Below are positions 22,993 to 30,045 of a DNA stretch of 31,221 nt, in pieces. The stretch lies in IMG/VR virus record IMGVR_UViG_3300022223_000286, positions 1 to 31,221 of that record. One strand, given 5' to 3'. Under the pieces are notes generated by a model, which did not search any database, was not told the DNA's origin, and worked only from the letters and a program-made list of their open reading frames with translations. Every line of letters starts with the position of its first letter. The stretch's first letter is position 1. The DNA comes from a virus. A program made the position numbers and the translations under genes.

Positions 22993-25670
22993 TGGCTTTT
23001 GTTGAAATGGATCCCGCGAAGGCCGATCAAATCACGGCGCGACTTGTTGGCGAGTTTGGGTTTAAACATGACGCGCGCGGCTGGCTGCAGCGCGGACGCT
23101 GCCCGAGCTGCGGGAAAAACGAGCTCTATACTCGCGCGAGCGCGCCGTTTGTGATCCGTTGTAACAGGATAAATCATTGCTCATACGAACAGAAAACGCG
23201 CGAGCTCTATCCGGATTTATACGAATCATTCAATAAGCGATACAAGCCCACGCCGGCGGATCCGAACGCCACGGCCGACGCCTATATGCGCCACGCGCGC
23301 GGGTTTGATACTGACAAAATTAAAGGCTGGTATAAGCAGGGCAAATTTTGGCACCCGGACGGCGACAAGGGTACGGCGACGGTCCGATTTTACCTGGACG
23401 ACAACGCCGCGGATCCGGTTTATATGGAGCGATTTGTCGATGCCGTTACCATTACCGACCCCGAGACCGGCGAGAAAGAAACGCGCAAGGCGCACTTTAA
23501 AGGCTCGCACGGCGGGCAATGGTGGCAGCCGCCAAGCCTGGACATTGTCGAGGGCGATACAGTCTGGATCGTCGAAGGCTGTATTGATGCGATCGCGCTC
23601 AATCTTTCGGGCGTTAAAGCGGTTTCGATTCTCGCTTGCCGCAACTACCCCGAGCGGGCACTCGCTGGCTATGCCGGTAAGTCGATTAACTGGATTATGG
23701 CACTTGATAATGACGCCGCCGGCCGCAAGTTTGCACGAAAGCACGTTAAACGGATGCGCGACGCCGGCTTTGTTGTTAGCGCCGCTCAGGCGCCAGGCAA
23801 GGATAAAACAGACTGGAACGATCTCTATAAGGCCGGCAAGCTCACGCCGGCGGATCTCGGCGAATATCTCTATCATGGCGACTTGCTTATTGCCGAGTCG
23901 GCAACACAAAAGGCCTTATTAATATACAGGCACAATGGGCGACGAGAATTTTATTTTAATTATAACAAGCGGGTTTTTTGGTTTGCGCTGGATCTCGAGA
24001 AATACGATAAAGCATACAAAGAGCTCGAATCAGACAAGGCGCTCGATAAAGACGATATTCGCGAGCAGGCCATTAACAAGGCCGGCACGATTACGCCGCT
24101 CGCGAATTGCTTGTTTACTTTTCTTTATTATCAATACGCCCCGCTCACCGACGAAAGCTGGTATTACTGTCGCGTTGATTTTCCGCATGGTGCCAAATCG
24201 ATAAAAAATACTTTTACCGGCTCGCAGCTCTCGAGCCCCTCAGAATTTAAAAAGCGGTTAATAAGCATCGCCGCCGGCTCGATCTTTTCCGGCTCGCCGA
24301 TGCAGCTCGACCGCATTTTGCATGATCAACTCTACGGGATAAAAACCGTCGAAACGATCGATTATATTGGTTATTGCCCCGATCATGGCGTTTATGTATA
24401 TCCCGATATATCGGTTAAAGACGGCGAGCGCTGCGCACTCAATGACGAGGATTTTTTCGAATATAACGACCTGGCAATAAAGTCGCTATCGCGCTCGGCA
24501 GACTTGCACATCGCTAACAATCCGCGCGACTATCATGCCGAATGGATTAATGATTTATGGCGCGCGTTTGGCGCGCAAGGCATTATCGCCGCGGCGTTTT
24601 GGCTGGGCTCGTTTTTCGCTGAGCAGATCCGCGCCACGCACAAAAGCTACCCATTTATTGAAATCGTCGGCGAGCCTGGCGCCGGCAAGACGACAATCAT
24701 AGAGTTTCTCTGGAAGTGTTGCGGCCGGCTGGGGTATGAAGGTTTTGACCCCAGCAAATCAACACCGGCAGCCAGGGCGAGAAACTTCGCGCAAGTGTCA
24801 AACCTTCCCGTCGTGTTGATTGAGTCGGAGCGCGGCGCCGATGGCAAAAATCGCGGCTTTGACTGGGACGAACTTAAAACGCTTTACAATGGCCGCTCCG
24901 TGCGGGCGCGTGGCGTTAAAAACTCCGGCAATGAAACAATCGAGCCGCCGTTTCGCGGCGCGATTGTTATCAGTCAAAACGCCGAAGTCGAGGCGAGCCA
25001 GGCCATACTCGAGCGAATTGTTCATTTACGATTCACAAAAGCCAAGCAAAGCGAGCGGACGCGCGAGATCGCCGAGGCAATATCGACGATCCCCGTCGAG
25101 CGAGTGAGTTATTTTTTGCTTGATGCGATTACGCGCGAGCGCGAGATCCTGGAGGTTATCAAGCAGCGGACGCCAGAATACCGCGCAAGGCTGCACAAAC
25201 TCGCCGGCCTGAATAACGTTCGCATTGTCTTAAATCATGCCCAGCTCTGCGCCCTGGTTGATGCGCTCGCCCTGGTGTTGCCAATCGATAAGCAGGTGAT
25301 AACCGAAGTAAAGCGCGAGCTCGCCGACATGGCGCTCGCCAGGCAGCAAGCCATAAATGCCGATCACCCGCTCGTCGTGCAATTTTGGGAGACGTTTTAT
25401 TTCCTCAACGGCGACACGCACGAGCCGCGGCTCGATCATTCCAAAACACCGACCTCGATCGCGGTCAACCTCAATCACTTTGTAAAACTTGCCAGCGAGC
25501 AAAGGCAGCATATCCCCGACATTGTCGAGCTCAAGCGGCTTTTAAAGGCAAGTAAATCGCACAAATACGTCGGCCAGCGCGCAGTTAATTCGGCCTTGCT
25601 GCGCAATCATGAAGGCACCCCGAAAACTGTTAAATGCTGGATATTCGAAAACCCGGAGGCGGCGCAATGA
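22992..25670 (+). CDS. Primase-helicase (zinc finger, TOPRIM, P-loop ATPase)
   Basis: This 892-aa replication protein combines primer synthesis with a helicase-like ATPase. A zinc finger with C37, C40, C57 and C63 is followed by a TOPRIM domain with EGCIDA (E195) and the DND motif (D239-D241), then PGKDKTDWNDL. The C-terminal half has Walker A GEPGAGKTT (residues 560-568, K566) and a Walker B-like PVVLIESE, with a later motif RGAIVISQNAEV typical of phage DUF927-like or SF3-type ATPases. I chose the ATG at 22992, which overlaps the upstream stop; the GTG at 22983 is less likely. P2 itself encodes the rolling-circle endonuclease gpA instead, and nothing like gpA is seen here. Theta-type or bidirectional replication is therefore inferred. 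Confidence 0.88.
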   Translation: MAFVEMDPAKADQITARLVGEFGFKHDARGWLQRGRCPSCGKNELYTRASAPFVIRCNRINHCSYEQKTRELYPDLYESFNKRYKPTPADPNATADAYMRHARGFDTDKIKGWYKQGKFWHPDGDKGTATVRFYLDDNAADPVYMERFVDAVTITDPETGEKETRKAHFKGSHGGQWWQPPSLDIVEGDTVWIVEGCIDAIALNLSGVKAVSILACRNYPERALAGYAGKSINWIMALDNDAAGRKFARKHVKRMRDAGFVVSAAQAPGKDKTDWNDLYKAGKLTPADLGEYLYHGDLLIAESATQKALLIYRHNGRREFYFNYNKRVFWFALDLEKYDKAYKELESDKALDKDDIREQAINKAGTITPLANCLFTFLYYQYAPLTDESWYYCRVDFPHGAKSIKNTFTGSQLSSPSEFKKRLISIAAGSIFSGSPMQLDRILHDQLYGIKTVETIDYIGYCPDHGVYVYPDISVKDGERCALNDEDFFEYNDLAIKSLSRSADLHIANNPRDYHAEWINDLWRAFGAQGIIAAAFWLGSFFAEQIRATHKSYPFIEIVGEPGAGKTTIIEFLWKCCGRLGYEGFDPSKSTPAARARNFAQVSNLPVVLIESERGADGKNRGFDWDELKTLYNGRSVRARGVKNSGNETIEPPFRGAIVISQNAEVEASQAILERIVHLRFTKAKQSERTREIAEAISTIPVERVSYFLLDAITREREILEVIKQRTPEYRARLHKLAGLNNVRIVLNHAQLCALVDALALVLPIDKQVITEVKRELADMALARQQAINADHPLVVQFWETFYFLNGDTHEPRLDHSKTPTSIAVNLNHFVKLASEQRQHIPDIVELKRLLKASKSHKYVGQRAVNSALLRNHEGTPKTVKCWIFENPEAAQ

Positions 25671-25975
25671 GCAACACAACGGGCGGGCGCTTGGCGCGCT
25701 GTATGGTTTGCAACTGCCCGGAGCGGGCAACAAAGCGCGCGCAGCTTCATATTTACCCCCGGCGCGGGGCGCTGCCTATTGTCGGCATGACGCCGATTGT
25801 CGTATGCGGCAAGCACGCCGACGACGAGCACGGTCGCAGGCTGTTAACCGATAACGCGGCCGGCTGGGAGTGTCTCTCGGCCGCGCTTTTTCCTCTTGAG
25901 CTGGATCGCGAGCGGTCTCGGGTTAAGTGGGTCGACTTGATTGTGCCGGAGGGTTTTTACCGTGGCAGCAACTAA
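25667..25975 (+). CDS. Small Cys-rich protein following the primase
   Basis: This 102-aa product overlaps the primase stop (ATGA) and has GGAGG 7 bases upstream of its ATG. The N-terminal half contains C-x2-C-x-C (RCMVCNCPE) and, about 35 residues later, VVCGKH, which could bind zinc. The C-terminal half ends VKWVDLIVPEGFYRGSN. No family is recognised. It is not a match to Ogr/Delta, which has a different Cys spacing. Confidence 0.7.
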   Translation: MSNTTGGRLARCMVCNCPERATKRAQLHIYPRRGALPIVGMTPIVVCGKHADDEHGRRLLTDNAAGWECLSAALFPLELDRERSRVKWVDLIVPEGFYRGSN

Positions 25976-26282
25976 AGACACCAAAGAAAACGCCGAGCGC
26001 GAGGTTTGTTGTCTTGTTCGTGACCCGCACGCCTGGGCGCCCGATAGCCGGCACAAAACCCGCAGCGCGCCGACAATGCTCAGGCTTGACCGCCTACCGA
26101 AAGCGAGTCGCGAGGCGCTCTGGAACGGAATCCAGGAACAGGCGCCCGAGCTGGCGGATCTCATGGCAAACGATCCCAACGTCGCGGCGCTGCGTGAAAT
26201 GTTCGGGGCGCAATACCTACTCCCCGAGGAGCGCGTCGACGCCCTCCTCGCATTGCAAAAAAAAGAGGTCATTAATGATTAA
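25962..26282 (+). CDS. Small early protein, GTG start, unknown function
   Basis: The 106-aa product is read from a GTG at 25962, chosen because GGAGG lies 9 bases upstream and an earlier TTG lacks a site. The sequence (LRLDRLPKASREALWNGIQE, LADLMANDPNVAALREMFGA, QYLLPEERVDALLALQKK) is helical and acidic to neutral. It overlaps genes on both sides, as is usual in this operon. No family is recognised. Confidence 0.65.
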   Translation: MAATKDTKENAEREVCCLVRDPHAWAPDSRHKTRSAPTMLRLDRLPKASREALWNGIQEQAPELADLMANDPNVAALREMFGAQYLLPEERVDALLALQKKEVIND

Positions 26283-27183
26283 TGCGCGAATCCCTTTTCG
26301 GCATATGTTGGCGATACTGGTCGCGACACTATTAACCCAATGGCACGGCATTAAATTTTGGTCGGGGCTTGTTGGCACCGAGACCGGCTGGGCCTGGTCG
26401 CTCGCGCTCGAGGGCGCGGCGCTTTGGCTTTGGGCGCACCGGGAGCGCCGCCGCGTGTTCGCGGTTATTGCGTCCGGCTTGTTGTTGGCCGGCCCGTTGT
26501 TTCACATCGCCGAGCCGTTGATTGTCGCGGCCGAAACCGCCGAAACAGCAAGTCGAAATCGTGCGCAATCGATCGAAATCACGAGAGCGGAAATCGAAAC
26601 GCTCGAGGCCGCGCTCGCGCGTTCGCTGGCTAATTCGGCGGCGCGCCTGGGCTGGCTGGGCGATATCCAGGCAAGCAAAGCCGAGCTATCCACCGCCCGG
26701 GCAAGGTTGCGCGATCTCGTGAGCGCTCAGGCGCCGAGCGTCGGCTTTTGGGCGGCGGCGCGCGTCATTATGCAGGCGCTCGCCCTGGTTATTGTTTGGC
26801 TTGTGTCGGTGATGGCAATTATCGAAATAACGAAACCGTCGGCCGGCGTTTCGACACAAGCCGGAAACACGGCACCGGCCCGGCCGGCGGCGGCGAAATC
26901 TGCGATCACTGTTTCGAAATCCGCCAGGCCGCCCGAAGCCGACGAGCTGGTCGCCCTGGCGGAGCTTTCCTCGCGCGCCCTCGACGCGCTACTCGCTAAC
27001 AAGGGGATTACTCAAGGAGAATGGTCCGAGCAAAAAGGCCTCTCGCCGAAAAACGTTTCGCTTGTCAAAAACCACGCCCAGCGCAAAGCAGAAGGCAAAG
27101 AGGTCGCCAGCGAGGCGACGATCCGCCGAGTCGCGGCGGCCCTGGGTGTTTCTGTTGTCAACAAACCGGAGGGCGATCAATGA
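26275..27183 (+). CDS. Membrane-anchored protein with C-terminal HTH-like domain
   Basis: This 302-aa protein has an unusual architecture. Hydrophobic helices lie at about residues 10-21, 39-54, 61-85 and 160-184. A periplasmic or cytoplasmic coiled coil (88-150, rich in A/E/R/L) sits between helices 3 and 4, and an Ala/Pro-rich linker follows (186-222). The soluble C-terminal domain (223-296) reads ALLANKGITQGEWSEQKGLS then ATIRRVAAALGVSVV, which looks like a helix-turn-helix. The ATG at 26275 has GAGG 6 bases upstream; the longer open frame from 25927 only shadows two other genes. Function is unknown. A membrane-tethered DNA-binding or sensor protein is inferred. Confidence 0.75.
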   Translation: MINARIPFRHMLAILVATLLTQWHGIKFWSGLVGTETGWAWSLALEGAALWLWAHRERRRVFAVIASGLLLAGPLFHIAEPLIVAAETAETASRNRAQSIEITRAEIETLEAALARSLANSAARLGWLGDIQASKAELSTARARLRDLVSAQAPSVGFWAAARVIMQALALVIVWLVSVMAIIEITKPSAGVSTQAGNTAPARPAAAKSAITVSKSARPPEADELVALAELSSRALDALLANKGITQGEWSEQKGLSPKNVSLVKNHAQRKAEGKEVASEATIRRVAAALGVSVVNKPEGDQ

Positions 27184-27569
27184 GCCGCCATAATCGATAT
27201 ATCAGCAAGCAATCAACAATCCGCGCCACGATCGCCACGACGGCGCGGTTTGTCTTTCAAGGCGCGGCGCACCAATTCACGCCGGAGCAACTGCGCACAA
27301 TGGCAAAAACCGCAGTCGGCGCGCCGATCGAGGTCGATTTTTCGCCGATGCACAAGGTCGGACGCGTTACCTCGGCGCATGTGACTCGCGATAATGTGTT
27401 GCGCATCGAGGCAAGGGTCGAGGCTCAGGCAGTCGAGAGCCCGCAGTCGTGGCGACTGGTCGTCGGCTGGCTGCCCGAGGATGGCTCGCTCGTCTCTGTC
27501 GGCCTGGTTAAAACCTGGGTCGACCCGAACTTGCCGCCGGCCGAAGTGATAAGCGAGGTCGAAGCATGA
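27180..27569 (+). CDS. Unknown protein between membrane-HTH and HerA genes
   Basis: This 129-aa protein starts at the ATG overlapping the upstream TGA, with GGAGG about 8 bases before. The N-terminal half (RATIATTARFVFQGAAHQFT, PEQLRTMAKTAVGAPIEVDF) and the beta segment HKVGRVTSAHVTRDNVLRIE loosely resemble prohead-protease-like beta domains, but no catalytic residues are evident. I would not assign a function. It belongs to the tightly coupled distal early operon. Confidence 0.65.
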   Translation: MSRHNRYISKQSTIRATIATTARFVFQGAAHQFTPEQLRTMAKTAVGAPIEVDFSPMHKVGRVTSAHVTRDNVLRIEARVEAQAVESPQSWRLVVGWLPEDGSLVSVGLVKTWVDPNLPPAEVISEVEA

Positions 27570-27853
27570 GCGCGCGACAAGATCAATCGATTAGCGTTGA
27601 GCAGCTGGACGCATTTTTAACCGACCAAGCCGACGACCTGGGCATGTCACGCCCCAGGCTGGGCGAGTTATTGCTCGTCGAGGCGCGGTCGCTTTTGGAT
27701 ATCCCCGCGGATCTGGCCGGCCGACTGGTTACGGATATTCATTTAAACACCTACGTCGACGACAAGGCCTGGCAGGTCTCAAGCGATCCGGCGATCGGGA
27801 CGCTAATCGACGCCGCGAACTTGTTACGATCGGGCGAGTTTATCAAGGTTTGA
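27566..27853 (+). CDS. Small acidic early protein, unknown function
   Basis: This 95-aa acidic and helical protein (SISVEQLDAFLTDQADDLGM, RPRLGELLLVEARSLLDIPA) overlaps the upstream gene by 4 bases. The tail TLIDAANLLRSGEFIKV is followed after 20 bases by the HerA-like ATPase ATG. Its adjacency to the ATPase suggests a partner or adaptor, which is inference. Confidence 0.65.
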   Translation: MSARQDQSISVEQLDAFLTDQADDLGMSRPRLGELLLVEARSLLDIPADLAGRLVTDIHLNTYVDDKAWQVSSDPAIGTLIDAANLLRSGEFIKV

Positions 27854-27873
27854 GTTTTGCAAAGGGGGCAACA

Positions 27874-29484
27874 ATGAAACAAACAACACTCGGAAAAAGC
27901 CTGAAGGGTAACGTCGACGTCGACGTGATAAAACTCCTCGAAACGCGTCTATTGATCCAGGCCAACTCGGGCGGCGGCAAGTCCTGGGCGTTGCGCCGGT
28001 TAATGGAAATCACCGCCGGCCAGGTGCAACACATTATCATCGATCCCGAGGGCGAGTTTTCCACGTTGCGCGAAAAATTCGATTACATAATCGCCGCACC
28101 GCACGACGGCGACGCCCTGGCGCACCCGCGAACCGCTAAGCTACTCGCGCGGCGATTGCTCGAGACCGGCGCCTCGGCGATTTGTGACATCTACGACCTA
28201 AAGGCTCACGAGCGAATCGCGTTTGTTAAGCTGTTTCTCGACGCCCTGGTTAATGCGCCTAAAAACTTATGGCGCCCTGTTTTGATTGTGCTCGACGAGG
28301 CGCACATTTTCGCGCCTGAAAAGGGCAAGGCCGAAAGTCTCGGCGCGGTAATCGACGTCGCCACGCGCGGCCGGAAGCGCGGCCAATGTTTAATTCCGGC
28401 AACTCAGCGGCTCGCAAAACTGCACAAAGACGTCGCCGCCGAGTGTATTAACAAATTGATCGGCCGCACCGGGCTCGACGTTGATGTTAAGCGCGCCGCC
28501 GACGAGCTCGGCCTAACGGCTAAAGAGGCGGTCCAGGCGTTGAGGTCGCTCGAGCCTGGCGCGTTTTTCGCCTTTGGGCCGGCGATCTCTCAAACTGTGA
28601 TTAAAACAACGGTCGGGCCTGTTGCGACAACACACCCGAAGGCCGGCGGTCGTCTGTTGGCGAAGCCGCCCGCGCCGTCGGCAAGGGTAAAGACGATCCT
28701 CGCCAAGCTTGGAGATCTACCCAAAGAGGCCGAGGCGGAGGCTAAAACCACGCAAGAGCTAAAAAAAGAGATCTCCAGGCTAAAGGCTGAGCTCACGATT
28801 GCCACGAAACAACGGCCCGGCATAAGCGAGGCGGATTGTTTAAAGCGAATCAAGGCGGCGCCGGCGACTGTTGTGTCGACAGCCTCGAGCCACGAGCGGG
28901 AATTGCTCGCCATTAAAAAGATCGTCGACAAGGCGCTCGGCAAATCAGCGCCGGCGACTGGTAGCCCGCAAACCGCGCGCGCGACGACTGCGCCGGCGGA
29001 CGATGCCTCGATTCGGCCTGGCGCGAAAAAGATCCTCGGCGCTCTGGCTGCGCGCTACCCGGCAAAGTACACGCGCGCCCAGGTGGCAACGCTGACCGGC
29101 TTTTCGCCCAGGGGCGGCACGTTTGGGACTTACCTTAGCAATTTGAGGGTCGCCGGTTTTATCGCTGGCGATAATAGCGAACTACAGGCAACCGAGGCCG
29201 GTATAAAAGAGCTTGGCGGCGAGATCCCGGAGGCGCCAAAGACTCGCGACGAGATTATGCAGCAATGGCGGCGGGCGTTAAGGCCTGGCGCGTTTCGGAT
29301 CCTCGAGGTCGTTGTCGATGCCGGCGAGGCCGGGATCTCTCGTCAAGACGTCGCCGAGCTTGTTGGCATGGTCTCGACCGGCGGCACGTTTGGGACTTAC
29401 CTCAGCAACTTGAACACGAACGGGCTAATTAAAAACAACGCCGGCACGTTAACCGCGAGCGACTTACTACTCGAGACCAGTTAG
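27874..29484 (+). CDS. HerA/FtsK-like ATPase with duplicated C-terminal winged-helix-like domain
   Basis: This 536-aa protein has a HerA/DUF87-type motor domain. Walker A is NSGGGKSW (31-38, K36), after the IDPEGE-type block (HIIIDPEGEFSTLREKF); Walker B is VLIVLDEAHIF (D141, E142), and TRGRKRGQCLIPATQRLA follows as the sensor/arginine region. A coiled coil (about 290-320) leads to two copies of a domain: RPGAKKILGALAARYPAK (from 381) and RPGAFRILEVVVDAGEA (from about 470). Each contains GGTFGTYLSNL (414-424 and 503-513) and looks winged-helix. I use the ATG at 27874, preceded by AAGGGGG. HerA usually pairs with NurA nuclease; none is seen here. It is the last gene of the early operon. Confidence 0.82.
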   Translation: MKQTTLGKSLKGNVDVDVIKLLETRLLIQANSGGGKSWALRRLMEITAGQVQHIIIDPEGEFSTLREKFDYIIAAPHDGDALAHPRTAKLLARRLLETGASAICDIYDLKAHERIAFVKLFLDALVNAPKNLWRPVLIVLDEAHIFAPEKGKAESLGAVIDVATRGRKRGQCLIPATQRLAKLHKDVAAECINKLIGRTGLDVDVKRAADELGLTAKEAVQALRSLEPGAFFAFGPAISQTVIKTTVGPVATTHPKAGGRLLAKPPAPSARVKTILAKLGDLPKEAEAEAKTTQELKKEISRLKAELTIATKQRPGISEADCLKRIKAAPATVVSTASSHERELLAIKKIVDKALGKSAPATGSPQTARATTAPADDASIRPGAKKILGALAARYPAKYTRAQVATLTGFSPRGGTFGTYLSNLRVAGFIAGDNSELQATEAGIKELGGEIPEAPKTRDEIMQQWRRALRPGAFRILEVVVDAGEAGISRQDVAELVGMVSTGGTFGTYLSNLNTNGLIKNNAGTLTASDLLLETS

Positions 29485-29489
29485 CCACA

Positions 29490-29515
29490 AGCCCGCCAAC
29501 AAGGCGGCGCGGGCT
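29490..29515. terminator. Hairpin between convergent HerA-like and zinc-ribbon genes
   Basis: AGCCCGC (29490-29496) pairs with GCGGGCT (29509-29515), with an alternative inner pairing CCGCC/GGCGG around an AACAA loop. It lies in the 38-bp gap between two genes that end towards each other, a good place for a bidirectional terminator. No T-run follows on either strand, so the terminator role is uncertain. Confidence 0.4.
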
Positions 29516-29522
29516 GTCAAGG

Positions 29523-29984
29523 TTAACGGCCTCCAGGACAATCGGCCCGCCCCAGCTCGCGGCGGGCCTTATCATTGGCACTCAAAATATGTACGACTCC
29601 CCCTTTTATCCCCGCATCCGTGAGCAGCGAGCACAAATAACCGGCAAACCCATCGCGGCGCGTTGAATCATCAACAACACCGGCGAGCAGGGTCGGCCGA
29701 GTATCGTCTCCCCAGGTTGCGTCTATTATTTTCTTTTCCTGTTTTACAAGCAGCAGCGCATGAGCGAGCGCTCTCGCGTCCGCCGGCGCCGAGGCTTGCG
29801 CCTTTGGTGCTGGTTTGTCGTCAAGCAATGAAGCAATAAGAAAAAAGAAAATAACACCAATAACGAGCAAGCCGGCCGCGAGCTCTTTCTTTTTTTTGCC
29901 CGGGCCGGCGGCGCCGCAAGCCGGACAGGTTTCGGCGAGCGCGTCGATGGCTCCGCCGCAGGATTGACAATTCTTTAAAGGCAT
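29523..29984 (-). CDS. Zinc-ribbon membrane protein, probable moron
   Basis: This 153-aa protein has an N-terminal zinc ribbon with C6, C9, C20 and C23 (NCQSCGGAIDALAETCPACG), a Lys-rich stop-transfer, and a strong transmembrane helix at about 37-55 (LAAGLLVIGVIFFFLIASLL). The C-terminal soluble domain of about 90 residues has two cysteines (GYLCSLLTDAGI, GRADCPG). The start was chosen at 29984, where GGGAG/GAGGG lies upstream; a longer upstream frame runs into the integrase. It is transcribed against the early operon, next to the integrase, a usual site for lysogenic-conversion genes. Function is unknown; expression from the prophage is inferred. Confidence 0.78.
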   Translation of the reverse strand: MPLKNCQSCGGAIDALAETCPACGAAGPGKKKKELAAGLLVIGVIFFFLIASLLDDKPAPKAQASAPADARALAHALLLVKQEKKIIDATWGDDTRPTLLAGVVDDSTRRDGFAGYLCSLLTDAGIKGGVVHILSANDKARRELGRADCPGGR

Positions 29985-30045
29985 CGCCCTCGCTCCCTGT
30001 CTCGTGGTGTAATATATTTTAAAATTATGTAACAACGGGGTCGCA
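29985..30045. promoter_or_regulatory. Divergent promoter region of zinc-ribbon gene and integrase
   Basis: An AT-rich stretch (30010-30032), including the perfect palindrome ATTTTAAAAT (30016-30025), separates the two divergent genes. TATATT and TAAAAT could serve as -10 boxes on either strand, and GGGG before the integrase ATG as ribosome-binding site. Matching -35 boxes are poor, so I cannot fix start sites. The role is inferred from position and composition. Confidence 0.5.

Noticed and set aside
23226-23909. A 227-aa minus-strand frame opposite the primase
   Set aside because: It lies entirely antisense to the zinc-finger/TOPRIM coding region and shows no recognisable domain.
25667-25975. 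Considered as an Ogr/Delta zinc-finger late activator
   Set aside because: Cys spacing (CxxCxC, then a distant VVCGKH) does not match the Ogr CxxC-x(22-ish)-CxxxxC pattern, and it is in the early operon.
25927-27183. A 418-aa reading frame containing the membrane-HTH protein
   Set aside because: The first 116 residues shadow two better-supported genes in other frames; the ATG at 26275 has a good ribosome-binding site and starts a sensible membrane protein.
30016-30025. ATTTTAAAAT considered as an attP core
   Set aside because: It is a short palindrome in a promoter-like gap between divergent genes; no second copy or flanking arm sites can be shown in this window.
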